Positions 1-10,437 of a stretch of DNA of 64,000 nucleotides are shown here, one piece after another. Below the pieces are notes generated by a model. The model saw only the letters and a list, made by a program, of their open reading frames with translations. It was not told the origin of the DNA and made no database searches. The stretch lies in assembly GCA_025200525.1 (NCBI GenBank), contig CM045767.1, positions 11,949,273-12,013,272 on the forward strand. The letters run 5' to 3'. The translations under genes and the position numbers were made by a program. The DNA comes from Camellia lanceoleosa. Taxonomy: Eukaryota; Streptophyta; Magnoliopsida; Ericales; Theaceae. Position 1 is the first letter of the stretch; each line of letters starts with the position of its first letter.

Positions 1-480
1 CATCCTTTGCTTCGTAGTCGCCAGATATTTGGTTTACCACTAGCTGTAAGTCGCTGTAAATCATTAGCTCGGTGGCCTTCATGTAGATTGCTGATTTGAG
101 GCTTACAAGAAGCGCTTCATACTTCGCTTCGTTGCTTGATGCTGGGAAGCCAAGGTTGACTGCTTGCTCCACTACTAGGCCATCTGGAGAGATGAGGACT
201 ATGTCGAGTCCTGCTCCATGCCGGTTGGATGCTCCATCCACAAAGAGCTTCCACATCTCTCCAACGAACAACTTCCAGCAAGTTGAGGGATCAGATGATG
301 CCTGGGCGTCCAGAATGTTGCTGGTGTTTTCTTCGAGGTCCATGCTTGCTGTCTGCCCCTCGCTATCTGATTGTACCAAGCCTTTATTTGTTGGTGAGTC
401 TTGGCTTGGTATAGTATGGTTTTCTTCTTTCTCCTTTACTTCACTCTAGTTTGCCTTGGGACCTGACTGGGTAACTTGCA
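1..480 (-). pseudogene. second (archaeal-like) RNase H of the left-arm element, partial
   Basis: The minus strand matches the plus-strand stretch 7420-7907, which encodes the extra RNase H of Tat-lineage elements. Position 1 falls inside the domain, shortly after the [20 protein letters not shown] block. The window edge truncates it. Confidence 0.65.
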
Positions 481-534
481 CCAGGGGTTGCGTTATTCCG
501 ACGTCAACTTCCATCACTAGTTCGGTTGTTTTAG

Positions 535-1019
535 TCAGGTCGATGGGCAGATATGATGACTTCCTGGGGTGAATTTTGCGACAAAGTCTGCCAAAGCTTG
601 AGCCTTTATCGCGGTCCTGGGTTGAAACTTGATGTCATACTGTCCGAACTCTACTGTCCACTTCAAAATTCGCCTAGAAAAGTTTGCCCTCCCAAACAAA
701 GCTGTTAATGGGAAAGCTGTGAGGACGACTATGCTGTAGGCGTGAAAGTAGTGTGATAGCTTCCTTGAGGCCATCATCAAGGCTAAGCCAGTTTTTTCAG
801 TAGCAAGTACCTGGTTTCGGCGCCCAGCAATGTCTTGCTGACATAAAAGATAGGTAGATGTTGAATTCCTTCCGCACGGACCAACACTGCGCTAATTACG
901 TGCTATGAGACCACCAAATACAGGAAGAGTTCTTCTCCAGGTATTGGGGTGACGAGCAGTGGTGGGGAAGACATGTATTCTTTCAGGTTTTCCAGAGCGC
1001 AGTCGCATTCTTCGTCCCC
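535..1019 (-). pseudogene. RNase H domain of the left-arm element
   Basis: Homologous to 6850-7390 of the plus-strand copy. The clearest part is the 81-codon open stretch 535-780, with the LSHYFHAYSIVVLTAFPLTALF and GQYDIKFQPRTAIKAQALADF blocks that end the pol RNase H and tether region of Ty3/gypsy elements. The upstream part toward 1019 is broken by frame changes. A fragment, not a working enzyme. Confidence 0.7.
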
Positions 1020-2174
1020 TCAAACTTGGCTTTTAGTGCTTGAAAAAAATGGTCGTAGTCTGTCTGACGACCAGCTAATGAATCGGTTGAGTACAGCTGC
1101 CATACCGGTGAGATGCTGCACTTCTTTTACTGAGTTAGGCCTCTCCAGATCCTGAATAGCTTTGATCTGGGAGAGGTCCGCCTCTATACCCTGGTTGGTC
1201 ACCAGGAAGCCCGAGAATTTGCCAGATCCTACACCGAACGCGCACTTAGATGCATTAAGGCGCAACTTGTGCCTCTTCAGAATCTGGAACATCTCACCAA
1301 GGTCCTTTAGATGGTCGTTCTCATCCTTGCTCTTAACCACCATGTCGTCGATGTAAGCCTCCATTGTTTTGCCTAACAATGGCTCAAACATCTTGGTGAC
1401 CATTCTTTGGAATGTTGCCCCTGCGTTCTTTAGGCCAAAGGGCATGACCTTGTAGCAATACAATCCTCTTGGAGTTGTAAAGGACATGACCTCCTGGTCT
1501 GGTTCGTACATGGCGATCTGATGGTAGCCTCTGTACGCATCAAGAAAGCTAAGTCGGTTGTGCCCCGCCGTTAGGTCTACCAGTTGATCTATCCGTGGTA
1601 GGGGAAAGCTATCCTTTGGGCATACTTTGTTAACTGTCTTGTAGTCGACGCAGACATGCCATTTGCCATTCTTCTTTGGCACCACGACTGTGTTGGAGAT
1701 CCATCTGGGGTAGTGTACTTCTCTGATAGCTCCTACTTCTAGCAGATTTTCCACTTCTTCTGCTAATATCTCGGTATGGTGGAGTGTCGATCTGCGTGTG
1801 CGCTAAATGATTGGTCTGGCGGATGGGTGGACATTGAGTTGGTGACAGATGAAGTTGGGATCAATGCCTGGCATGTCATCTGGTGTCCAGGCAAACACTT
1901 CGATGTTAGAGGTCAAAAATTCCAAGACCTCTAATCTCTCAGTGCTGGACAACGACGAACCGAGCAAAAAGAACTTATCCGAGTTCTTTTTATTTATTCT
2001 TACCTCTACCAAGTCTTCCACCGCTTTTTGATTAGGCGCTTTCTTGGCGTCTCTGACGCAGTTCATTACTCTCAGGTTCTTCCACCGAATGAACATATCC
2101 CTTGGCAGCGCGGCTGCCATTAACTGTAACAAAGCATTGCATGGACATGATTTGATCTCCAAAGACCTCTTCAA
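1020..2174 (-). pseudogene. reverse transcriptase of the left-arm element
   Basis: Two open stretches (1803-2174 and 1020-1754) encode the linker and reverse transcriptase of a Ty3/gypsy pol. Visible landmarks are the [15 protein letters not shown] entry block, the [17 protein letters not shown] block, the [11 protein letters not shown] block and the catalytic YIDDMVVKS motif, which is intact. An in-frame TAG near 1803-1805 separates the pieces; the other arm has CAG there. The match to Tat-lineage pol is by motif recognition. The sequence continues into RNase H below 1020 after a frame change. Confidence 0.85.
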
Positions 2175-2292
2175 TTACCCCGGCATCGTTGGGGAATCGC
2201 ATTACTTGATGGTAGGATGACGCTACCGATCGGATGGCATGTAGCTATGTTCTTCCCAAGATTATGTTGTAAGTGGAAGGGATTTTCAACAC

Positions 2293-3021
2293 CTAGAATT
2301 CCACTTGTTTTGTCACGCTTCCTGCTCTGATTGGTAGAATTATTTTGCCGACTGGCCATTCTGGCATTGAGTTGAGTCTGATCAGGGGAGATACGGCAGG
2401 TGCCAAGTCCTTGTCTTGTAGCTTTAATTGTTTGAATGTTTCGTAATACATTATCTCACATGAACTACCCTGGTCAATCAAAATTCGCTTGACGTCAAAA
2501 TCCTTGACTTGGAGAGTGACAACCAGGGCATCATTGTGAGGATAGTATATCCTCGCCAAGTCTCTATCTAAAAAAGACATGATGTTCGTGGCCTCTATCT
2601 TCCCCTTTTTTATGGTAGGTTGTGCACTTAGTACCTCCCTTAAGTGCTCAGCCTTCTTGATTGACCCTCTGAGCTCGCATACACGCACAGGTTCGAAGAT
2701 TCTATGTATCACATTGATTACGCCTTGAGGTGGGGCGTCGATTGGCATCCCGTTGGGGTTATTGTGGTCTTGGGGGGCTGGTTGCATCCCTCTTTCAATG
2801 TACTTATCCAAGTGACCTGCTGCCACCAACTCCTCCAGGTGCTGTCTCAATGGCGTGCAATTTTCAGTACGGTGCCCCTTTTCCTTGTGGAAGGTGCATT
2901 GTGATCTTTCGTCGTAGTCTTTCTGAGCTTCTCCTAACAAGTGGCCATCGGCGAAAGGCTCAGCGTATTTAAGCTTAGAATCCGGTAGATCGGTTTCTTG
3001 AATCGTGGTTATGGCGGTCAC
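2293..3021 (-). pseudogene. gag C-terminus and protease region of the left-arm element
   Basis: Open for about 240 codons on the minus strand. Near its start it has a Cys/His segment (RCTFHKEKGHRTENC) that looks like a degenerate zinc-binding motif. Further on, the segment ILIDQGSSCEIMY fits the retroviral-type aspartic protease active site (Asp-x-Gly-Ser-Ser). The plus-strand arm has stop codons inside the homologous stretch (5182-5184 and 5492-5494, CAA to TAA changes), whereas this arm is open until a TAG near 2293. The TAG corresponds to TGG in the other arm. The two arms have therefore decayed independently. Confidence 0.75.
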
Positions 3022-3104
3022 GGACTCTCAACCATCTTTTATCTGGTCCTCTCCGTTGTCTACTTTCGCCTCGTTTTCTGGGACGGTCTACTGGCGTTGA
3101 CCTT

Positions 3105-3893
3105 TTACGGGGGCCTTTTCTCTCTGGTATGCGGTCGTGCAGATTTTGTTTTAATCGCGCCATCCTCCTCCAATTCGATGTCTTGATGCACTCTTTCCAT
3201 CAAGGCTTCCATGGTGAGGGGCAGTGTCATGGTGATTGAGTCCCTTACTCTGTTCCCGATTGGAAGGCCTCTTTTGTACTGTGCAATGGCGAGATTGGTG
3301 GGGCAATCCCCAATCTGGTTGAAGGTCTCCCAGTAGCGACTATTGTAGGATCTTAAGGTCTCTTTGTCGCCCATGTCGATGGAGAGTAGTTGATCGATCT
3401 CAATCGGGGTTTTGGTGTTCGTTCTAAACCTCGTTACGAATGCCTCTGCCAATTGTGCCCAGGAGACTATGCTGCCTTCTAGAAGTTTTTCAAACCAAGT
3501 CAAACCTAGGTCACCAAGGCTGGATGGGAAGAGGATGCACATCAAGGCCTCGTTACGTCGGTATACCGCCATAACCTGGCAGAAGTGGCTTAGGTGCATG
3601 TAGGGGTCTGTCTTCCCTTCGTATGTGGTGAATTTGGGCTGAAGGAAGCCTGAAGGAAGCGGTGCGTTTTCAATTTCCGGAACAAACGGCGAGGTTTGCA
3701 GCCTTGCTAATGCTTTGTCCGTCGGTTCATAGGCAGGGAGCGGAATCAGCATTCCAACCTCAACGCTTCCATGCGTCCGAGGAGCCAATCGCTGCAAGGC
3801 AGAAACTCTGTGCGGGTCGCGCGCCCTGGCATCCTCCTTCCATCGTGCCCTTTCTTCTAGCACAGTTCGTAAATCGGATGATCTAGGCAACAC
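3105..3893 (-). pseudogene. gag of the left-arm Tat/Retand element
   Basis: An open stretch of about 260 codons resembling the Retrotrans_gag domain of plant Ty3/gypsy elements (capsid-forming polyprotein). Recognisable blocks are a leader rich in Arg and Glu, a segment around FTTYEGKTDPYMHL, a Trp-Phe-Glu-Lys block, and the ETLRSYNSRYWETFNQI block typical of Tat/Athila gag. The same blocks occur in the plus-strand copy at 4057-5184. The frame is lost near 3105, where the sequence continues in another frame (2975-3163) toward the zinc-binding region, so this gag is broken. The true start may lie slightly upstream in the leader. Confidence 0.8.
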
Positions 3894-4056
3894 TGTTTGC
3901 CTGGATGATGTCTTGTGCGTGCGTGAGGGTCAATAGGTGCTTCCTTCCGTCCGACTTACGAACCTATCGGCCCTCGCGCACGCACCAGACATTATCCAGG
4001 CAAACGGAGTTGCCTAGATCGTCCGACTTACAAACCGTGCTAGAAGAAAGGGCACG

Positions 4057-5184
4057 ATGGAAGGAGGATGCCAGGGCGCGCGACCCGCACAGAGTTTCTG
4101 CCTTGCAGCGGTTGGCTCCTCGAACGCATGGAAGCGTCGAGGTTGGAAAGCCAATTCCGCGCCACAAACTACGACAAAGAAAGCATTAGCAAGGCTGCAG
4201 ACCTCGCCGTTCGTTCCGGAAATTGAAAACGCGCCCCTATCTTCAGGCTTCCTTCAGCCCAAATTCACCACGTACGAAGGGAAGACAGACCCCTACATGC
4301 ACCTAAGCCACTTCCGCCAGGTTATGGCGGTATACCGACGTAACGAGGCTTTGATGTGCATCCTCTTCCTATCCAACCTTGGTGACCTAGGCTTGACTTG
4401 GTTTGAAAAACTTCCAGAAGGCAACATAGCCTTCTGGGCGCAATTGGCAGAGGCGTTCATAATGAGGTTCAGAACGAACACCAAAACCCCGGTGGAGATC
4501 GATCAACTGCTCTCCATCGACATGGGCGACAAGGAGACCTTAAGATCCTACAATAGTCGCTACTGGGAGACCTTCAACCAGATTGGGGATTGCCCCACCA
4601 ATCTCGCCATTGCACAGTACAAAAGAGGCCTTCCAGTCGGGAACAGACTAAGGGACTCAATCACCATGACACCGCCCCTCACCATGGAAGCCTTGATGGA
4701 AAGAGTGCATCAGCACATCAGGGTGGAGGAGCATGGCGCACGTGCCAAAACAAAATCTGGCATGACCGCAGTACCAGAGAAAAAGGCCTTAGCAAAGGTC
4801 AACGCGGTAGACCGTCCCAACAGAAACGGACGAGGCAGGCGAGACAACGGAGAGGACCAGGATAAAAGATGGTTAAGAGTCCGTACTGCCATAACCACGG
4901 TATTCAAGAAACCGATCTATCGGATTCTAAGCGAAATACGCGATGAGCCTTTCGTCAGATGGCCAGCTAAGCTAAGAGAAACTCAGAAACACTACGATGA
5001 AAGATCACGATGCACCTTCCACAAGGAAAAGGGGCACCGTACTGAAAATTGCACGCCATTGAGACAGTACTTGGAGGAGTTGGTGGCAGCAAGTCACCTG
5101 GATAAATACATTGAAGGAGGGACGCAACCAGCCCCCCAGGACCACAATAACCCCAACGGGATGCCAATTGACGCCCCACCTTAA
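4057..5184 (+). pseudogene. gag of the plus-strand Tat/Retand element
   Basis: About 375 codons, in a continuous frame from within the leader. It has the Retrotrans_gag blocks FTTYEGKTDPYMHLSHF, LGLTWFEKLPEG, FIMRFRTNTKT and ETLRSYNSRYWETFNQIGD, then a basic Arg/Lys-rich linker and a Cys/His segment CTFHKEKGHRTENC near the C-terminus. Gag would form the particle and bind RNA. The frame stops at 5182-5184 with TAA; the other arm has CAA, so gag-pro was originally a longer fused frame. The first ATG at 4057 is not clearly the native start, since leader homology begins earlier. Confidence 0.8.
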
Positions 5185-5690
5185 GGCGTAATCAATGTGA
5201 TATATAGAATCTTTGAACCTGAGCGTGTATGCGAGCTCAGAGGGTCAATCAAGAAGGCTGAGCACTTAAGGGAGGTACTAAGTGCACAACCTACCATCAA
5301 AAAGGGGAAGACAGAGGCCACGAACATCATGTCTTTTTTCAGATAGAGACTTGGCGAGGATATACTGTCCTTACAATGATGCCCTGGTTGTCACTCTCCG
5401 AGTCAAGGATTTTGACGTCAAGCGGATTTTGATTGACCAGGGTAGTTCATGTGAGATAATGTATTACGAAACATTCAAACAATTGAAGCTATAAGACAAG
5501 GACTTGGCACCTGCCGTATCTCCCCTGATCGGATTCAACTCAATGCCAGAATGGCCAGTCGACAAAATAATTCTACCAGTCAGAGCAGGAAGCATGACAA
5601 AATAAGTGGAATTCTGGGTGTTGAAAATCCCTTCTACTTACAACATAATCTTGGGAAGAACATGGCTACATGCCATGTGATCGGTAGCGT
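5185..5690 (+). pseudogene. protease region of the plus-strand element
   Basis: The best piece is 5282-5494, which includes DFDVKRILIDQGSSCEIMYYETF, matching the aspartic protease active-site region (Asp-x-Gly-Ser-Ser) of Tat elements. Stops at 5492-5494 and near 5605 are TAA where the opposite arm reads CAA. A frame change near 5335, just upstream, also separates it from gag. Not translatable as one protein. Confidence 0.7.
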
Positions 5691-5707
5691 CATCCTACCA
5701 TCAAGTA

Positions 5708-6691
5708 ATGCGATTCCCTAACGATGCCGGGGTAATTGAAGAGGTCTTTGGAGACCAAATCATGTCCAAGCAATGCTTTGTTACGGTTAATGGCAGCTGC
5801 GCTGCCAAGGGATATGTTCATTCGGTGGAAGAACCTGAGAGTAATGAACTGTTCGTAGACATCGGCAAAGCAGCTAATCAAAAAGCAGTGGAAAACTTGG
5901 TAGAGGTAAGAATAGATGAAAAGAACCCGAATAAGTTCTTTTTGCTCGGTTCGTCGTTGTCCAGCACTAAGAGTTTAGAGGTCTTAGAATTTTTGACCTC
6001 TAATATCGAAGTGTTCGACTGGACACCAGACGACATGCCAGGCATTGATCCCAACTTCATCTGTCACCAACTCAATGTCCACCCATCCGCCAGACCAATC
6101 ATTCAGCGCACACGCAGATCGGCACTCCACCATGCCGAGATAGTAGCGGAAGAAGTGGAAAATCTGCTAGAAGTAGGAGCTATCAGAGAAGTACACTACC
6201 CCAGATGGATCTCCAACACAGTCGTGGTGCCAAAGAAGAATGGCAAATGGCGTGTCTGCGTCGACTACAAGACAGTTAACAAAGCATGCCCAAAAGACAA
6301 CTTCCCCCTACCACGGATAGATCAACTGGTAGACCTAACGGCGGGGCACAACCGACTTAGCTTTCTTGATGCGTACAGAGGCTACCATCAGATCGCCATG
6401 TATGAACCAGACCAGGAGGTCACGTCATTTATAACTCCAAGAGGATTGTATTACTACAAGGTCATGTCCTTTGGCCTAAAGAACGCAGGGGCAACATTTC
6501 AAAGAATGGTCACCAAGATGTTTGAGCCATTGTTAGGAAGAACAATGGAGGCTTACATCGACGACATGGTAGTCAAGAGCAAGGATGAGAATGACCATCT
6601 AAAGGACCTTGGTGAGATGTTCCAGATTCTGAAGAGGCGCAAGTTGCGCCTTAATGCATCTAAGTTCGCATTCGGTGTAGGATCTGGCTAA
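5708..6691 (+). pseudogene. reverse transcriptase of the plus-strand element
   Basis: A 327-codon open stretch with the full finger-palm set of Ty3/gypsy reverse transcriptase: [72 protein letters not shown] and the catalytic YIDDMVVKS. It would copy element RNA into DNA. It stops at 6689-6691 (TAA; AAA in the other arm), at the start of the thumb/connection region, and homology continues past the stop. The upstream part (linker after protease) overlaps a frame break near 5700. Confidence 0.9.
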
Positions 6692-7390
6692 TTCTCGAGC
6701 TTCCTGGTGACCAACCGGGGTATAGAGGCAGACCCCTCCCAGATCAAAGCTATTCAGGATCTGGAGAGGCCTAACTCAGTAAAAGAAGTGTAGCATCTCA
6801 CCCAGATGACAACCGTGACTCAACCGATGATTAGCTACCGTCGACAGCATTATGACCATTTTTTTCAAGCACTAAAAGCCAAGTTTGAGTGGGACGAAAA
6901 ATGCGACCGCGCTCTGGAAAGCCTGAAAGAATATATGTATTCCCCACCACTGCTTGTCACTCCAATACCTGGAGAAGAACTCTTCATGTACTTGGCGGTC
7001 TCACAACACGCAATTAGCGCAGTGTTGGTCCGTGCGGAATGAATCCAACATCTGTCTATCTTTTATGTCAGCAAGACATTGCTGGGCACCGAAACCAGGT
7101 ACTTGCCACTGGAAAAACTGGCCTTAGCCTTGATGATGGCCTCAAGGAAGCTATCACACTACTTTCATGCCCATAGCATAGTCGTCCTCACAACTTTCCC
7201 ATTAACAGCTTTGTTTGAGAGGGAAAACTTTTCTGGGCGAATTTTGAAGTGGGCAATAAAGTTGGGACAGTATGACATCAAGTTTCAGCCCAGGACCGCA
7301 ATAAAGGCTCAAGCTTTGGCAGACTTTGTCACAGAATTCACCCTAAGAAGTCATCATATCTGCCCAGTCGACCTGACTAAAACAACCTAA
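6692..7390 (+). pseudogene. RNase H and connection of the plus-strand element
   Basis: Two open pieces, 6806-7042 and 7079-7390, carry the connection and RNase H region (PLLVTPIPGEELFMYLAVSQHAISAVLV, then LPLEKLALALMMASRKLSHYFHAHSIVV and IKFQPRTAIKAQALADFV). A TGA at 7040-7042 replaces a codon that reads GGA in the opposite arm. An earlier TAG near 6793 replaces CAG. RNase H would remove the RNA template. Non-functional as it stands. Confidence 0.8.
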
Positions 7391-7528
7391 CTAGGGATGG
7401 AAGTTAACGTCGGAATAACGCAACCCCTGGTACAAGTTACCCAACAGTCCAAGGCGCACTAGAGTGAAGTAAGGGAGAAAGAAGAAAACCATACTATACC
7501 AAGCTAGGACTCACCAACAAATAAAGGC

Positions 7529-8404
7529 TTGGTACAATCAGATAGCGAGGGGCAGGCAACAAGCATGGACCTTGAAGAAAACACCAGCAACATTCTGGAC
7601 CCCCAGGCATCATCTGATCCCTCCACTTGCTGGAAGTTATTCGTTGGAGAGATGTGGAAACTCTTTGTGGATGGAGCATCCAATCGGCATGGAGCAGGAC
7701 TCGGCATAGTTCTCATCTCTCCAAATGACCTAGTAGTGGAGCAAGCAGTCAACCTTAGCTTCTCAGCATCAAACAACGAAACGGAGTATGAAGCGCTTGT
7801 TGCAAGCCTCAAATCAGCAATCTACATGAAGGCCACAGAGCTAATGGTTTGCAGCGAGTCACAACTAGTGGTAAACCAAATATCTGGCGACTACGAAGCA
7901 AAGGATGACAGGATGGCCAAATACCAAGAGTTGGTCAGAACAGAAATCAAGAAATTTGAAGTGGTATGGATAGAACAAATCGGCAGGGAGGAAAACAGCA
8001 GAGTAGATGAACTAGCAGGTTTTGCTTTAATGGCAGATACTACCATTCCTCATCCGTTGTTGATTGACTACCTATCTAGACTAAGCATTGAAGACCCCAA
8101 AGCAGAAGAGGTATGTTGTGCGGAGCTAGGCCCTTCTTGGATGGATCCCATTATCTTGTTCTTAAAAGACGGCATCTTACCAGAAGAGAAGAAAGAGGCC
8201 AACAGAATAAGAGCGAGGTCACAGCGATTTTGGTTCTCCCCATCTTTGGCATTGTACAAAAAATCAGTCTCAGGACCCTACCTAAAGTGTGTCCACCCCA
8301 GCAAAGTGGAAGCATTCTTATTCGAGATACACGAGGGCGTATGCGGAAGCCATCAAGGAGGAAGATCACTAGCATACAGAGTAATTTCGCAAGGATATTG
8401 GTGA
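7529..8404 (+). pseudogene. second (archaeal-like) RNase H plus integrase N-terminus
   Basis: A 291-codon stretch. The first half has [57 protein letters not shown] and the [10 protein letters not shown] block, the D-E-D pattern of the extra RNase H carried by Tat elements between pol RNase H and integrase. The second half runs into the integrase zinc-binding region ([14 protein letters not shown]). The frame ends at 8402-8404 with TGA where a second Trp codon is expected in the GYWW block. The preceding linker toward 7390 holds no clear domain. Confidence 0.85.
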
Positions 8405-8410
8405 CCATAC

Positions 8411-9376
8411 ATGCAAGCAGATTCAGAAAAGTATGTCAAAAAGTGCGAGAAGTGTCAGAAGTTCGCACACCAAATACACCAATCTGCCAGAGAACTTCTA
8501 CCTCTAACTAGCCCATGGCCCTTCGCAATGTGGGGGTTGGACATAGTAGGACCACTTCCAACAGCACCAGGCAACAGGAAGTTCTTTCTTGCAGCAACCG
8601 ACTGCTTCACAAAATGGGTGGAGACAGAAGCATTGGCATCAATCAAGGAAAAAGACGTAAAAAAGTTCGTCTGGCAGAATATCATCACCCGGTTTGGCAT
8701 ACCAAAAGCCCTAATATCAATCAACGGCACTCAGTTTGACGGCAGAATCTTTAGAGGCTTTTGTGAAGAGTACAAGATAGAGTTCTACAATTCTACACCG
8801 GCATATCCCTAAGCAAATGGTCAGGCAGAAGCATCAAATAAGGTAGTCTTGGATGGATTAAAGAAAATGTTAGAAAAAACCAAAGGCAAGTGGGTAGAAG
8901 AGCTCCCTTATGTTTTATGGGCTTACCGCACCATACCTCGACGGTCAACAGGAGAAACTCCATTTTCCTTAGCATATGGTATGGAGGCAGTAATCCTACT
9001 AGAAGTTGGCCTCTCCATAATTCGAAGCGAGAATTTTGATCCAAACTTGAATGGCGAAGCCATAACATTGGAGCTCGACCTTGTAGAGGAAAGAAGAGAC
9101 AGAGCACTGGTTCACATTGCCTCATACCAACAAGAGTTATCCAGGAAATACAACAAAACAGTGCATCCAAGGCAATTCAAGATCGGAGATTGGGTGCTGC
9201 GCAAAGTGATGGGAAACACCATGGTACCGGGGGATGGCAAGTTAGGGCCTAATTGGGAAGGACCTTACAAAGTGGTTGGACTAGCAGGCAAAGGGGCATA
9301 CCACTTAGAAGATGAGGACGGCAAGGCAATTCCCAGGCCATGGAATACTGCCAATCTCAAGTTATTTTATTTTTAG
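8411..9376 (+). pseudogene. integrase of the plus-strand element, catalytically altered
   Basis: Pieces 8411-8812 and 8849-9376 give the zinc-binding CEKCQKFA segment, the core block WGLDIVGPLPTAPGNRKF (first catalytic Asp present), the block ISINGTQFD, the ANGQAEASNK block with the catalytic Glu, and a C-terminal domain ending in PRPWNTANLKLFYF. In Ty3/gypsy integrases the middle block normally reads S-D-N-G-T-Q-F, so the second catalytic Asp appears replaced by Ile. A TAA at 8810-8812 replaces Gln just before the Glu block. The pol end at 9376 is intact. Confidence 0.85.
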
Positions 9377-9508
9377 CTTTTTTTTCTTTAAGTATGTGTA
9401 ATTTTTTCCTTTCTCAATAAAACAAAGTAGTTTCTTTTCAGTATAGACGTTTTCTTCTGTAAAAGTTTGTTTTAGTGAGTTAGGTGAGTTAGGGGTATTA
9501 AAAACACA

Positions 9509-9985
9509 GTTGGCTGGAAAAACCAACTTAGAGGTTGGCTAGATTAAACCAACACCTTTCCTCAGCCCAGGATAAGGATCCAGGTTACAGGACATTTGGT
9601 CGGAATAACCAAACATTTTATTTTAGGTTGGCTGGAAAAACCAATTTAGAAGTTAGCTGGATTAAATCAACTCTTAAGTACTCTTCAGCCGAAGTAAGAA
9701 TATGGGCTGAAAAATGGTTAGCTGGATTAAACCAACTCTTATTACTCTTTAGCCGAAGTAAGGGTTTAGGCTGAGGAGTGGTTGGCTGGATTAAACCAAC
9801 TCTTAGTACTCTTCAGCCGAAGTAAGGGTTTAGGCTGAAGAGTGGTTGGCTGGATTAAACTAACTCTTATTACTCTTCAGTCGAAGTAAAGGTATAGGCT
9901 GAAGAATAGTTGGCTGGATTAAACCAACTCTTAGTACACTTCAGCCGAAGTAGGGATATCGGCTAAAGAGTGTTTGGCTGGTATG
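9509..9985 (+). repeat. 64-bp tandem array in the 3' region of the Retand element
   Basis: GTTRGCTGGATTAAACC-type units begin at 9653, 9717, 9781, 9845 and 9909, exactly 64 bp apart. Diverged partial units lie at 9509, 9533 and 9627, and a fading one near 9972. Each unit also carries the complementary pair TTCAGCCGAAGTA and TAGGCTGAAGAGT, so every unit can fold on itself. Short tandem arrays in the 3' untranslated region are a known feature of Tat/Ogre elements and can seed satellite DNA. Confidence 0.9.
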
Positions 9986-10437
9986 ACCAGTCTGATTACA
10001 AGATTAAGACCGGGATGAATTATCTCGGCAAGAGAATGCACTACTTCATTCAAAGTACAGTAAGAAAGCAAGTACAAGAAGAGCAGCAAACCGAGATAAC
10101 AGTTAGAGCAATAGAAGATTTTCATTAGCAAAGTTTAAAGCAAATAGAAAGAAGGGGCCCCCAGCCCGGTTACAAGTCCAAAAAAGAAAAGAAATTACAA
10201 AATCAGTTGAACAGATCATCAAGATCAGCATCTATATCAACCCTGAAGACTAGTTTCAGACGATAGTGCGGTCTCTGTTGGGAGCTCGGTGTCTACTGGA
10301 AGCACGGTATCAGTCGGCAGCTCGTTAGTCAGGTCTTCAACCGTTGGCTCCAACCGAGCTGATTGATCGGCAGGTTCATTGACAATCGGGGTATTATTGG
10401 GCTCGGTGTCTTTATCATCATCTGAACCCTGAAAAAA

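Larger units (their letters stand above)
1..3937 (-). mobile_element. Ty3/gypsy Tat/Retand-like element, left inverted arm (partial)
   Basis: This is a minus-strand copy of the same element that runs on the plus strand from 3963. Reading leftward it carries leader, gag, zinc-binding/protease region, reverse transcriptase, RNase H and the start of the second RNase H, and it leaves the window at position 1. Position 1 pairs with about 7907 and 3937 with 3963, so the arms differ in length by only a few bases. The arms are similar but clearly diverged (roughly 5-10 per cent by eye). No LTR is present at its gag-proximal end; the leader runs straight into the spacer shared with the other arm. Whether the rest of the element lies to the left cannot be seen. 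Confidence 0.85.
1..7907. repeat. large inverted repeat, arms of about 3.94 kb, 25-bp spacer
   Basis: The left arm (1-3937) reads, reverse-complemented, through the same leader, gag and pol sequence as the right arm (3963-7907). The arms meet at CAATAGG / CCTATCGG with only 3938-3962 between them. The start of the window reverse-complements to the stretch ending at 7907. The spacer and arm edge (3949-3965) carry a copy of a motif, CGTCCGACTTACRAACC, that recurs 71 bp later at 4020-4036 in the element leader. The arms are diverged and have different stop codons, so this is not a simple mirrored sequencing read. Confidence 0.85.

Noticed and set aside
9509..9985. 64-bp array as a CRISPR or tRNA cluster
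   Set aside because: No unique spacers or tRNA fold; lies in a retroelement 3' region.
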